64,000 nt of DNA from Bacillota bacterium (GCA_023404345.1 JAEYCB010000062.1:1-64000); one strand, 5' to 3'; positions 9,003-18,198 are shown, counted from the stretch's first letter. Notes: generated by a model from the sequence alone, not told the origin. Program-made: numbers and translations.

Positions 9003-10148
9003 ATGCGAAAAATGCTATGTATCCTGTTTTTGCTGCTGGCGTTGGCAACGCCCGCCCTGGCCCAGACTCAGGTGGACGAGGTGCGCACGCAGATTGGAGA
9101 AAATTACGTGACCTATCCTCAGCTCACTGGCATGGCGGACGAGGCCGTACAGAAAAAGATCAATGATGATATCGTTCTTTCCTCCGGCGTGGCCAATCAT
9201 CTGGTCACACTGGCTACGCTGGGGGACAGCCCGTGGGGGTTGAAGGTGGATTATCAGTTGACGCTATTGAAAGACGACGTGTTTTCTGCCATGATGAATG
9301 CTCAGGGTAAAATGCCGGATGGCCATGAGGGACAGGCCTATTCCGCTCTGACTTATGACCTGACTACGGGCGAGCGCCTCACGTTAGATGCACTGTTTCA
9401 GGATGCAGATGCGGCGGTTGCCTGGATGGAGACCGTCGCGGAGGAAAGCCTGGGGCAGGAACTCAGCGGCTATATGCAATACAGCGATATCACACCCCTG
9501 CCGCGTGAGACGTTTACATTAGATGCCGACGGCATTACCTTCTGGTATCCGTCTGACCAGCTTCGCCTGATGAGCGGCTACAGCGGAGCATGCCAGTTTT
9601 TCTACAGTGAACTTGCGGACTTTTTCCTGACGGGGGAGGACACTTTGCCTGCACAGATCGGTGCGGCGGAGGCTCCCTTGTCCCAGCAGGAGGCGCGCAA
9701 AGCCATCGAGGCCGCGGTCACGGCGGGCAAGCTACCCCATGTGCCCGTTACATTGGGCGACCACATGACTGATGTGGTGGAGCGTTATCGCCTGCTGCGC
9801 ACCCCGGATGAGTTTCCGGGCGGACGTTACTACGTATTGGAAGAACCGATTTTTCGGGAAATATTGGTCATCTCTGACGCCATTCAGAGCGGTTACGGCG
9901 CGTCTGTGGTGGAGGGTGTGCAGATGCGCCGCGGTGATTTGTGCGGGCTGCTGATTGGACAAGCCGTACAGGAGGACTGGCGCGCCATGTTGGGCCAGCC
10001 TGATGAAACCATGACCTTTACCGACAACATGGCCTACGATTACGGCTTGCCTGCGGGCGAAAGCGACATTTATCATTTCGGGGGGCACGAGCTGAGGCTT
10101 CACGCTGATACAGATGGCGTGCTGCGCGCTGTGCAGCTTGGCAAGTAA
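9003..10148 (+). CDS. Secreted protein with DUF4163/DUF3298-like region
   Basis: About 381 residues. The start is ATG 9003 because GGAAGGAAG lies eight bases upstream and the reading then opens with a clean signal peptide ending in ATPALAQ. The mature part (VDYQLTLLKDDVFSAMMN, then YDLTTGERLTLDALF) resembles the DUF4163 plus DUF3298 arrangement found in anti-sigma factor RsiV and in deacetylase accessory regions, but there is no membrane anchor or catalytic domain. The C-terminal half is not recognised. It is probably an exported cell-surface protein. It lies just upstream of the DNA translocase but need not be functionally linked. Confidence 0.7.
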   Translation: MRKMLCILFLLLALATPALAQTQVDEVRTQIGENYVTYPQLTGMADEAVQKKINDDIVLSSGVANHLVTLATLGDSPWGLKVDYQLTLLKDDVFSAMMNAQGKMPDGHEGQAYSALTYDLTTGERLTLDALFQDADAAVAWMETVAEESLGQELSGYMQYSDITPLPRETFTLDADGITFWYPSDQLRLMSGYSGACQFFYSELADFFLTGEDTLPAQIGAAEAPLSQQEARKAIEAAVTAGKLPHVPVTLGDHMTDVVERYRLLRTPDEFPGGRYYVLEEPIFREILVISDAIQSGYGASVVEGVQMRRGDLCGLLIGQAVQEDWRAMLGQPDETMTFTDNMAYDYGLPAGESDIYHFGGHELRLHADTDGVLRAVQLGK

Positions 10149-10172
10149 CATAACGCGGAGGAAAGGACATCC

Positions 10173-13040
10173 ATGGCAAAGAGCAAAAAAGCCGCCGCTC
10201 AGTATGAATCGGGTACGCTGGCGGCGTTCGCAATTGCAGGCATCCTGCTCATCGCGCTGGGCGTGATATCGCTCCTGGCGGTAGTGGGCGGGTTGAAAGG
10301 CGCGTTTTTCAGTATGGTCAAGCGCGTCATGCAGGGCCTGGGCGGCGGGCTGTGCCTGGGTGTGAGTGCACTGCTGATCTGGGCGGGAGTGTTGGTGGCA
10401 TTTTCCTCTGGCCGCAGCATGCCCAAACGTGGATTCCTGCTTTTTACGTTGCTGTTTTTTTCCGTGCTGGGCATCATCAACCTGGTCAGCCGCGTGGGAC
10501 AGGATACGCTTCCCGCCTATCTGGTCAAGTACAACAATCAGGCCGCACTTCCTGCAACAGAGGCATCGGGATACTGGAACATGATTTGCGCCGCATTCAA
10601 TGTGTGCGGCTCTAGCGGAGCATTCGGCGGGGCGCTGGGTATGGTGCTGGGCTGGCCGGCCTGGACCTTTTTGGGAACGGTGCTGGGGACGGTGACGCTG
10701 GGTGTGGTCTGTGCGGCCTGCGTTTTGCTGGTTTCCCGCTTTGATATGATTCAGATGTTTGAAAGCGTGCGCGATGGTTGGCAGGCTCGGCAGCAGAATA
10801 TTCAGCAGAAGCGCGCCCAGCGTGAATATCAGGAGCAACTGGAGGAACAGCGCCTGCAGGAGCAGGAGGACGACCGCCGCATGAGGTCACCCGCTTTCCG
10901 CCGCAGGGGGGAGGCAGAGGCCCCCGCACAAGAAGCGCCGGTCTATCCGCCCTATGGCAGTATGCTTATGCAGCAGCCGCCTATGCCGCAGGCCGGTATG
11001 CCCGTCTATCCCTATGGCATGCCGCCGGTGTATCCTGCGCCTGTGCAGCCGGCTGCGCAACCTCAGGCAGAAATTTACGACGAACTGATTATTCCTGAGG
11101 GAAAGCAGCTTCCTTGGCGCAAGGCTGATGGAAAAGGGAAAAAAGAGAAGAAAGAAAAGCAGTATCAGACCCGCATGACCTTCACCCCCAGCGAAATGGG
11201 TGCTGATACCAGCGAAACTACATTGCCCGATACGCTGATCATGTCCGCATCCAAGCGCAAGGCTATGGACCGCATCGAGGAAATCCGCCGGCGCAAGGCG
11301 GAAATCGCCAGCAGCGTAGAGGAGGATGTGACGGAGGAAACGGCTCCGTATGCTGCGGTGCCGCCGCAGATGGCTTCCACGCCCATTGTGCCGGTCGCAC
11401 CTGCACAGCCCAATCCGCCAGCTGTTCAGCAGGCGCCAACGGCTCCGCAGCCGACTCAAACCGTACCACAGCCGTCTCAGACCGAAGTTATCGAGGACCG
11501 CAATGCGGCTTACAAGCGTCCGGCGGGTCAACCACGGCCTGTGCCGCCTGTCCAGCCAGCCAGTGAGCCCAAGCCCATAGAGCGCGTGCCCTACGCCTAT
11601 CCGTCCATCGACCTGCTCAACACCCAGCAGCGGCGTGCGGCTACCGATACCCGTGCTCAGGACACGGCAGATGCCACCCGGCTGGAAAAGACGCTGGAGA
11701 GCTTCGGAATTCCCGCGCGCGTGCAGCGTGTGACCCACGGTCCAGCTGTCACCCGTTTCGAACTGGGATTGGTGTCCAGCGGAGTCAATGTCAAGCGCAT
11801 CATGAGTATTGCCGACAACATCGCCTTGGACATGGCGGCCAACGGCGGTGTGCGCATCGAGATCCCTATCCCCGGCACCAACCTTTTCGGTGTGGAGGTG
11901 CCAAACAAGGAAATCCAAAGCGTGTCGCTGGCTGAGGTGCTCTTAAGTCCCGAAATGCAGGCCGCCAAGTCGCCCCTGGCGGTGGCCCTGGGTCGCGACA
12001 TTGCGGGCCGTGCCGTTATCTGCGATCTGGCCAAGATGCCGCACCTGCTCATTGCAGGCCAGACGGGCAGCGGCAAATCCGTGTGTATCAACGCCATCGT
12101 GAACTCCATCCTCTTCCGCTCCCCGCCGGAAGAAGTGCGCATGATCATGATCGATCCCAAGGTGGTCGAGCTCCAATGCTACAACGTCGTGCCGCACCTG
12201 CTCATCCCCGTGGTGAGCGATCCGCATAAGGCCGCTGGAGCGCTGCAATGGGCTGTTGCGGAAATGCTGGACCGCTACCACAAGATGCAGTCCAAGAATG
12301 TGCGTGAGCTGTCCGCGTATAATGCCAAGCTCGGACCCGGCGAGGAAAAGCTGCCCCGCATCGTCATCATCATCGATGAGTTGGCTGACCTCATGCTGGC
12401 CTGCAAGAAGGAAGTGGAGGAAAGCATCATCCGCATTGCGCAGCTTGCGCGTGCGGCGGGCATCCACATGGTGGTGGCTACGCAGCGCCCCACAGTGGAT
12501 GTCATCACCGGCCTCATTAAGGCAAATGTGCCCTCGCGCATTGCCTTTGCGGTGTCCTCCAGCATCGACAGCCGCACCATACTGGACCAGAACGGCGCGG
12601 AAAAACTGCTGGGCCGGGGCGATATGTTCTATTTTCCCACAGGAGCGAGCGCACCCATTCGTGTGCAGGGCTGCTTCCTCAGCGATGCGGAGACGGAGCG
12701 CGTAGTGGACTATATCGCACAGCATTCACACGTGGACTTTGATCCCAACGTGATCGAAGCCATGGAGAGCGAGGAGACGTCCTCCGGACCGCTGGCCGAT
12801 GCTGAAGAGGACACCGGCGCGGACGACCGCCTTCTGGAAGCCATCGAAATGGTTATCAACGATGGGCAGGCCAGCATCAGCATGCTCCAGCGCCGCATGA
12901 AGATCGGCTATGCGCGTGCAGGACGCTTGATCGACGATATGGCCGCACGTGGCATCGTGAGCAAGTCCGTGGGCAGCAAGCCTCGCGAGGTACTCATCAG
13001 CCGTGAGGAATTTGAGAAGATCAAGGATACGCTGGTGTAG
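10173..13040 (+). CDS. ftsK: DNA translocase FtsK/SpoIIIE
   Basis: A 955-residue septal DNA pump. The N-terminal region has about four membrane spans (residues 15-190). A long Pro/Gln-rich linker (about 230-480) leads to the RecA-like motor with Walker A GQTGSGKSV near residue 629 and Walker B-like VIIIDELADLMLA. The C-terminal gamma winged-helix domain (DDRLLEAIEMVINDGQAS onward) reads polar DNA motifs. It moves chromosomes through closing division or sporulation septa; in this apparent spore former it probably serves the SpoIIIE role. The gene is followed by a bidirectional terminator. Confidence 0.95.
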   Translation: MAKSKKAAAQYESGTLAAFAIAGILLIALGVISLLAVVGGLKGAFFSMVKRVMQGLGGGLCLGVSALLIWAGVLVAFSSGRSMPKRGFLLFTLLFFSVLGIINLVSRVGQDTLPAYLVKYNNQAALPATEASGYWNMICAAFNVCGSSGAFGGALGMVLGWPAWTFLGTVLGTVTLGVVCAACVLLVSRFDMIQMFESVRDGWQARQQNIQQKRAQREYQEQLEEQRLQEQEDDRRMRSPAFRRRGEAEAPAQEAPVYPPYGSMLMQQPPMPQAGMPVYPYGMPPVYPAPVQPAAQPQAEIYDELIIPEGKQLPWRKADGKGKKEKKEKQYQTRMTFTPSEMGADTSETTLPDTLIMSASKRKAMDRIEEIRRRKAEIASSVEEDVTEETAPYAAVPPQMASTPIVPVAPAQPNPPAVQQAPTAPQPTQTVPQPSQTEVIEDRNAAYKRPAGQPRPVPPVQPASEPKPIERVPYAYPSIDLLNTQQRRAATDTRAQDTADATRLEKTLESFGIPARVQRVTHGPAVTRFELGLVSSGVNVKRIMSIADNIALDMAANGGVRIEIPIPGTNLFGVEVPNKEIQSVSLAEVLLSPEMQAAKSPLAVALGRDIAGRAVICDLAKMPHLLIAGQTGSGKSVCINAIVNSILFRSPPEEVRMIMIDPKVVELQCYNVVPHLLIPVVSDPHKAAGALQWAVAEMLDRYHKMQSKNVRELSAYNAKLGPGEEKLPRIVIIIDELADLMLACKKEVEESIIRIAQLARAAGIHMVVATQRPTVDVITGLIKANVPSRIAFAVSSSIDSRTILDQNGAEKLLGRGDMFYFPTGASAPIRVQGCFLSDAETERVVDYIAQHSHVDFDPNVIEAMESEETSSGPLADAEEDTGADDRLLEAIEMVINDGQASISMLQRRMKIGYARAGRLIDDMAARGIVSKSVGSKPREVLISREEFEKIKDTLV

Positions 13041-13063
13041 TGACATTCACGGACACCGCAAAG

Positions 13064-13094
13064 AAACGCCCCGGCGAATCTCGCCGGGGCGTTT
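13064..13094. terminator. Bidirectional terminator between ftsK and the ABC importer
   Basis: A 14-bp perfect stem (AAACGCCCCGGCGA / TCGCCGGGGCGTTT) with a three-base loop. Flanking A and T runs let it serve both convergent units. Confidence 0.85.
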
Positions 13095-13132
13095 CCCTTG
13101 TACATGCATATTGCATGGCTTTGAAAGATGAA

Positions 13133-14143
13133 TTACTGCTCCTTCTTGGTGGCGTAAGCTGCGACCAGGGCCAGGGCCAACACAGCGCCCTTCACGGCGG
13201 GCAGCACGTAGTAGGGCACAGCGCAGATGGTCAGGCCGTTTTCCAGCGTGGAGACCAGCATGGCGCCGATCAGCGTACCCAGGGCGTTGGGCTTTTCTGC
13301 ACCGCCCACGGAACGGCCGACGAACACGGCGGCCAGCGACTGCATCAGGTAGTTGTCGCAGCACATCACCTGCGCGGAAGAACCGCGGGAAGAAACCAGG
13401 ATGCCGCCGATGGCGATGAACACGGCGGTGATCATGCCGGCCAGGTAGCGGTAGGCTTTTACGTTGATGCCGCTGAGTTTGGCAGCCTGCTTGTTGCCGC
13501 CCATGGCGTAGATAAAGCGGCCGTGCTTGGTGTACTCCAGGAAGATGTAGGCAACCAGCACGCATACAAGCATGATAACGATCAGCCAGGGCTCACGGCC
13601 GATGGCGCTGAAGGAATCTTCCAACTTGGTGCGCACGGGGGAGGCACCGCTGGGCAGGCGCATGCCGGTGGAGACGGCGCCGCCGCCAATGTACCACTGA
13701 CCCAGGCCCTGATGCACGAACATTAGCGCGCAGGTGGCCAGCATGTCGGGAATCTTACAAACCAGAATCAGGAACATCGTCAGCTGATACATCACCAGCG
13801 TTACGCCGATGCAGATCAGGATGCAGGCCCACAGAGGCAGGCCATACCACAGATACATGCTGACAAATACATAGGCCGAGCAGCTGGCCAGCGTACAGGC
13901 CGACATATCGAATCCGTCGGGCGCCATGGTCACCGTAGCGGCGATGCCAAATACCGTGGTAATGGACATGGCGCGCAGAATGTTGATCATGTTGTTGACC
14001 GACAGGAAGCGACTGCCTGTGGCCAGACCGAACACCACAAAGCACAGCACCAGCGTGATGACGGCCGCCCAGTCCAGCAGGAAGCGGAGAAAGGTTTTGC
14101 TTTGCTTAGTCGCCAGCGGATTTGGTTTCAACGATGCTTGCAT
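13133..14143 (-). CDS. Ribose-type sugar ABC transporter permease
   Basis: A 336-residue permease of the RbsC/XylH/MglC class with about nine hydrophobic segments. The EAA-like cytoplasmic region is GRFIYAMGGNKQAAKLSGI, the signature contact with the ATPase. The start at 14143 is chosen because CAGGAGGG lies just upstream; the longer open frame to 14329 overlaps the ATPase gene and is not protein-like. It is the last gene of the importer operon. It faces away from the BMC operon and very likely imports the sugar or nucleoside that the BMC pathway uses, which is an inference from position. Confidence 0.92.
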   Translation of the reverse strand: MQASLKPNPLATKQSKTFLRFLLDWAAVITLVLCFVVFGLATGSRFLSVNNMINILRAMSITTVFGIAATVTMAPDGFDMSACTLASCSAYVFVSMYLWYGLPLWACILICIGVTLVMYQLTMFLILVCKIPDMLATCALMFVHQGLGQWYIGGGAVSTGMRLPSGASPVRTKLEDSFSAIGREPWLIVIMLVCVLVAYIFLEYTKHGRFIYAMGGNKQAAKLSGINVKAYRYLAGMITAVFIAIGGILVSSRGSSAQVMCCDNYLMQSLAAVFVGRSVGGAEKPNALGTLIGAMLVSTLENGLTICAVPYYVLPAVKGAVLALALVAAYATKKEQ

Positions 14144-14177
14144 ATCAAGAGCCCTCCTGTTATGGCCTGCCAGGCGG

Positions 14178-15701
14178 TCAGGCGTACTTCGTGGTGCTGC
14201 CCACGGCGTAGTGCATGATCTCGTCTTCGTTGGTCTTTGCGGTTTCCAGCTCCGCCATGATGCGACCGTCATAGAGCACGTAGATGCGGTCGGTGATGGA
14301 GAGAAGCTCGGAGTTTTCGCATGAGGCATAGATCACGCTGCTGCCGCGCTTGGTGATGTTGTTGATCAGGCGGAAGATATCCTGCTTCGCGCCCACGTCC
14401 ACGCCCTTGGTGGGCTCGTCGAAGATGTACACGTCACAGTCCGCGGCCATCCATTTGCCCACGGCCACCTTCTGCTGGTTGCCGCCGGAAAGATTCTTCA
14501 CGTACTGCTTGATTGATGGGGTAGCAATGCCCAGATCGTTTACGTATTGACGCGCGTTGGTGTCCACCTTGTTTTTCAGGATGAACGACGCTTTGCAAAA
14601 GCGGCTAAGCGATGCGGCGGAGAGGTTAAAGCTGACATTTTCGTTTACCAGCACGCCTTCCTTACGCCGCTCCTCCGGCACCAGGGCGATACGGCTTTTC
14701 ACCGCGTGAGAGGGATTCTTGATTTTGAGTTCCTCGCCGTTCAAGCGCAGGGTACCTGCTGTGCGCTCGTAGGCACCGAAGATGGTCTTGCACAGTTCGG
14801 ATTTACCGGCACCGACTAGGCCCGCAATGCCCACGATTTCACCCCTGCGCACATAGAAGGACACGTCGTTGACCTTGCCGTCTGCGCCGGACAGGTTTTC
14901 GACCTCGAACACCTTTTCCCCGATGGGCACGTGTTCCTTGGGGAAGTTTTCTTCAAACGAGCGGCCCAGCATCTTTTCCACGATTTCGCGGGTGGTGGTC
15001 TTTTCGGTGATGGGGCAGGTGCCTACGATTTCGCCGTTGCGCATCACGGTGTAGCTTTCACAGATCTGGATGATCTCGTTGATGCGGTGGGAAATAAAAA
15101 TAATGGCGATATTCTCCGTTTCCTGAAGGTGCTTGACCAGCCTGAAAAGCTCGGCGGTTTCCGTGTCGCTAAGCGGGGCAGTAGGCTCGTCAAGGATCAG
15201 GAAATTGCATTCGTTGGCTATGGCTCTGGCAATGAGGACCATCTGCTTTTGTGCCAAGGACAGGTCCTGTACCAGTTTGCGCACGTTTACGTTAATGTTC
15301 AGCCGGTCCAGCACCGCCTTGGCCTGCGTGCGCAGCTTGGGCCAGTTGACGAGGGGATTGCCGCCGGCGTTCATGACCATATCGTTGAGCATGACGTTTT
15401 CCGCCACCGACAGCGTGGGGATAAGCGCCATGTCCACCTCCTGATACACGATCTGAATGCCCAGCTTCTTGGCGGCCATGGTGGAGCGCAGTTCAACGGG
15501 CTTGCCGTTGAGGTACACTTCGCCTGTATAATCCGGATTTGCACCCGCAAGGACCTTCATCAGGGTGGACTTGCCCGCTCCGTTGGCGCCTACGAGCGCG
15601 TGAATCTCACCGGTGCTGACTTCAAAGTCTACATTGGTTAACGCCTTCACACCGGGAAATTCGATGGATACCTTGCGGGTTCCAAGTGTTAGTTTGTCCA
15701 T
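14178..15701 (-). CDS. Ribose-type sugar ABC transporter ATP-binding protein
   Basis: A 507-residue fusion of two ABC ATPase domains (RbsA/MglA type). Domain 1 has Walker A GANGAGKST near residue 40 and the signature LSLAQKQM. Domain 2 has the degenerate Walker A-like GLVGAGKSEL and the signature LSGGNQQK, followed by IFDEPTKGVDVG. It powers uptake through the adjacent permease. The start MDKLTLGTRKV at 15701 follows AGAGGGAA; the open frame runs further upstream but without a better site. A 12-bp hairpin separates it from the binding-protein gene. Confidence 0.93.
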   Translation of the reverse strand: MDKLTLGTRKVSIEFPGVKALTNVDFEVSTGEIHALVGANGAGKSTLMKVLAGANPDYTGEVYLNGKPVELRSTMAAKKLGIQIVYQEVDMALIPTLSVAENVMLNDMVMNAGGNPLVNWPKLRTQAKAVLDRLNINVNVRKLVQDLSLAQKQMVLIARAIANECNFLILDEPTAPLSDTETAELFRLVKHLQETENIAIIFISHRINEIIQICESYTVMRNGEIVGTCPITEKTTTREIVEKMLGRSFEENFPKEHVPIGEKVFEVENLSGADGKVNDVSFYVRRGEIVGIAGLVGAGKSELCKTIFGAYERTAGTLRLNGEELKIKNPSHAVKSRIALVPEERRKEGVLVNENVSFNLSAASLSRFCKASFILKNKVDTNARQYVNDLGIATPSIKQYVKNLSGGNQQKVAVGKWMAADCDVYIFDEPTKGVDVGAKQDIFRLINNITKRGSSVIYASCENSELLSITDRIYVLYDGRIMAELETAKTNEDEIMHYAVGSTTKYA

Positions 15702-15753
15702 GGATTTCCCTCTTCTCTCATTCACTACAAGCGGTCGGGATGCTTTAAGGGAA

Positions 15754-15783
15754 GAAGCGTCGGAGCAAATACTCCGACGCTTC
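15754..15783 (-). terminator. Intercistronic hairpin in the ABC importer operon
   Basis: A 12-bp perfect stem (GAAGCGTCGGAG / CTCCGACGCTTC) and a six-base loop between the binding-protein and ATPase genes. On the minus strand the trailing sequence is TTCCCTT, a poor T tract. It is more likely a partial terminator or mRNA stabiliser giving excess binding protein, as in many sugar importers. Confidence 0.6.
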
Positions 15784-15830
15784 TTTGTCAAGAAACATTG
15801 CTCGAATGGGTTATGAATGGTTGTGGGGGA

Positions 15831-16943
15831 TTACTTGTGCAGCAGATCAGCGGGCATCCAGTCGGTCACGGACAGGTAGCTGAGGTTGCCGTAGGTCTCG
15901 CCGGCGATATCGCCAAGGTTCTCAACGGTGCTATCTTCCTTCAGAGCGGAAGCCAGGATAGCGCTGCCGGGGATCTCAACCACGTCCACGCCGTACTCGC
16001 CGGTGGCGGGGTCATAGATCTTGTCATACTCGCCAGCCAGCTCCAGCATGAGCAGACGCATGGCGATCTCGCCGTTCAGGGTCCAGTCGGTGGTGCCGGC
16101 CGCATACCAGATGTCGGGGCGGGTCTGCATGTTGGTCACGTCCACCTGGTCGATATCAACGGACGCCATGGGCAGGGCTTCGCCGGCCTCGCCGTTGAAG
16201 TTGGCGTTCTCGAAGATGGCGTTGTACACGCCCTGGCCGTAGAGGTCGTAGTAGGCGATAACGCCGTCCACATCCTCGCGCTTGAGGCTCTGCAGATAGG
16301 CGGCGGTCACGCTGTTGGCGCTGTCAACGCTGTCCTGCAGGGGCTGGATTTCGCCCACGGTCACGATCTTGCCGGCTTCCTCGTACTCCTGCCAGCCAAC
16401 CTCGCGGCGGTCGAAGGGGCTATTGTAGTTGGGGCCGCGCCATACCTTGACCAGACGCACGCCCTCGCCGAACTTGGCGATCATTTCGTCCAGAAGAACG
16501 GTAACCAGGCTCTTGTCCTGCTGGAACAGCTGGGTCACGCCCTCGATCTTCTGATACTCGCCGTCGGTGTAGAACTGGGTGTCGAAGCATACCAGCTTGA
16601 GATCGGGATACTTTTCAGTCAGCTCCTTGAGGAACACATAGGAGCCGTCCTGGTTGCCGTGGCTGACGAGCAGTCCGTCATAGCCGGCGGCGGCGCAGGT
16701 GTTGATGGTGTCCATCCAGCGGTTGAAGTCGCCATCGCAGAAGTAGAAGTCGAAGTCCACATCCAGCGCAGCGCACAGGTCGGCGCAGGAATCCTTCCAC
16801 ATCTGGAAGATGGTAGCGGAAGGCAGCAGCATGATATACGCTACCTTCTTGCCGGCGACGGGATTGGCCGTTTCAGCCGTGGCGACAGTCAGCATGGACA
16901 GCGCCAGCATGAGAGCCAGAACCAGAGCTACGATCTTTTTCAT
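15831..16943 (-). CDS. Sugar ABC transporter substrate-binding protein
   Basis: About 370 residues, periplasmic-binding-protein-like (RbsB/XylF superfamily). The start at 16943 follows AGGAGG by six bases; the open frame reaches 16961 but lacks a site there. A signal peptide (MKKIVALVLALMLALSMLTV) ends at about ATAETA, followed by the mature start VAGKKVAYIMLLPS. There is no lipobox cysteine, which is odd for a monoderm importer; retention may use another route. It is the first gene of the importer operon, with the promoter at 17003-17031. The ligand cannot be read from the sequence; context suggests a pentose, 5-deoxypentose, methylthioribose or a nucleoside. Confidence 0.88.
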   Translation of the reverse strand: MKKIVALVLALMLALSMLTVATAETANPVAGKKVAYIMLLPSATIFQMWKDSCADLCAALDVDFDFYFCDGDFNRWMDTINTCAAAGYDGLLVSHGNQDGSYVFLKELTEKYPDLKLVCFDTQFYTDGEYQKIEGVTQLFQQDKSLVTVLLDEMIAKFGEGVRLVKVWRGPNYNSPFDRREVGWQEYEEAGKIVTVGEIQPLQDSVDSANSVTAAYLQSLKREDVDGVIAYYDLYGQGVYNAIFENANFNGEAGEALPMASVDIDQVDVTNMQTRPDIWYAAGTTDWTLNGEIAMRLLMLELAGEYDKIYDPATGEYGVDVVEIPGSAILASALKEDSTVENLGDIAGETYGNLSYLSVTDWMPADLLHK

Positions 16944-17002
16944 GGTAAACCTCCTATTCACTTTTGGGCGGATTCGGTAAACTATCGCCCTTTGTTGACA
17001 TC

Positions 17003-17031
17003 AGTATAGAGCCATTCAGGTGAAAAGTCAA
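17003..17031 (-). promoter_or_regulatory. Promoter of the ABC importer operon
   Basis: On the minus strand: TTGACT (17026-17031), a 17-base spacer and TATACT (17003-17008). An AGCGCT-centred sequence at 17029-17041 overlaps the -35 box and resembles one near the BMC promoter. Confidence 0.75.
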
Positions 17032-17190
17032 GCGCTGTTTTAGAATATTTTTAAGAATCGTTTATTTTAATTGTTTAGTAACGGAAGCCTTTCACAAAAT
17101 CCATATATATGTGATAAATGATAAACAAAAGGAATAAAAATACTGCGTTTAGTGTTTATGTAGAACCGGCAAGTTTTTTTGAAACAAGTG

Positions 17191-17219
17191 TTGACAATGA
17201 TAAACGCTCCAACTATAAT
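17191..17219 (+). promoter_or_regulatory. Consensus sigma-A promoter of the BMC operon
   Basis: TTGACA (17191-17196), a 17-base spacer and TATAAT (17214-17219): both boxes are perfect. The predicted start near 17226 gives a leader of about 95 bases before the aldolase. Such a strong promoter implies tight repression when substrate is absent. Confidence 0.85.
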
Positions 17220-17319
17220 AGTTGCGTAATGGCATGCGGCTGCATGCGTATAAACAGGCGCTAAACGGCCGCAATTCATAAAGTGTTCGGATCGAAAAAA
17301 GTTAAAGCAGGTGAAGGGC

Positions 17320-18198
17320 ATGCAAAGCATACGTCGCTATCCTACGGACGACGAGGCCAAAAAGCTGATCGTGGATATTGGCCGTAGAATGTATCAAAAG
17401 AATTTCGTGGCCGCCAACGACGGCAATATCAGCTGCAAGGTGGACGATGATATCATCTGGACTACGCCCACAGGCGTATCCAAGGGTTTCATGTCCGAAG
17501 ACATGATGGTCAAGATGCGCCTGGATGGCACGGTGCTGTCCCAGGGGGAGCGCGGCCCGTCCAGCGAGGTCAAGATGCACCTTCGCATCTACAATGAAAA
17601 CCCTGAGGTCCGCGGCGTGTGCCATGCGCATCCGCCCATCAGCACGTCCTTTGCCATCGCGGGCATCGGCCTGGACAAGGCCATCTATCCTGAAGCGCTG
17701 GTCAATTTGGGCACTGTGCCCTGCGTACACTATGAAGCGCCCGGTTCTCAGGGCATCCCGGACAGCATCGCGCCCTATTGCCGTGATTACAACGCACTTC
17801 TTTTGGCCAATCACGGCGCGGTGGCGTGGGGCGGATCGCTGATGGAGGCGTGGTACCGTCTGGAATCCACCGAGCACTATGCCATGGTCATCATGTACAC
17901 GGGCAACATCATTGGAAAAGCCAATGTGCTCAGCTGCGAGCAGGTGGGCGAGCTGATCGAGATCCGCAAGAAGATGGGGATTACCAGCGGCGGCATCCCG
18001 CCGTGCACAGCCAAGGCCACCAATACCGTGGATGTAGTGGCGGGTCACAGCCCTGTGGCAGATAACCCACCGGTTCTCAAGACCTATGGTCAGAGCACCT
18101 CCCCCTGCGGCTGTGCGGGTGGCAGCGCTGCGTCTGATGAGGCTGAATTGCAGGCCATCACCCGCGCGGTGCTTGAGCGGCTCAAGAATCTGAAATAA
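17320..18198 (+). CDS. Class II (zinc) aldolase with C-terminal encapsulation-like tail
   Basis: 292 residues in the FucA/AraD/MtnB-like class II aldolase family. These enzymes cleave ketose 1-phosphates to DHAP and an aldehyde. The catalytic Glu is E83 (SSEVKMH), and the zinc histidines are H102 and H104 (HAHPP) and H165 (ANHGAV). FucA is about 215 residues; here a 65-residue tail follows, with a Cys/Gly/Ser linker (SPCGCAGGSAAS) and a final amphipathic helix (ELQAITRAVLERLKNLK) like a BMC encapsulation peptide. ATG 17320 follows AGGTG by six bases; GTG 17311 is less likely. First gene of the BMC operon. Probable substrate: 5-deoxyribulose or methylthioribulose 1-phosphate. Confidence 0.88.
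   Translation: MQSIRRYPTDDEAKKLIVDIGRRMYQKNFVAANDGNISCKVDDDIIWTTPTGVSKGFMSEDMMVKMRLDGTVLSQGERGPSSEVKMHLRIYNENPEVRGVCHAHPPISTSFAIAGIGLDKAIYPEALVNLGTVPCVHYEAPGSQGIPDSIAPYCRDYNALLLANHGAVAWGGSLMEAWYRLESTEHYAMVIMYTGNIIGKANVLSCEQVGELIEIRKKMGITSGGIPPCTAKATNTVDVVAGHSPVADNPPVLKTYGQSTSPCGCAGGSAASDEAELQAITRAVLERLKNLK

Larger units (their letters stand above)
16944..17319. promoter_or_regulatory. AT-rich divergent control region between importer and BMC operon
   Basis: This 376-base gap holds no gene. It contains both divergent promoters and several repeated short motifs: ATGATAAAC at 17118-17126 and again at 17197-17205, GTTTAGTGTTTAT at 17147-17159, and paired TAAAC at 17251-17255 and 17262-17266. AAACAG followed by (G)CGCT occurs near 17250-17262 and, on the other strand, near 17029-17039. 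These are candidate operators for the LacI-family regulator encoded in the operon. The base composition is much more AT-rich than the flanking genes. Confidence 0.55.

Noticed and set aside
17041..17160. Possible catabolite-response (cre) site in the divergent control region
   Set aside because: No sequence there fits the cre consensus well; the repeats match each other better than any known site.
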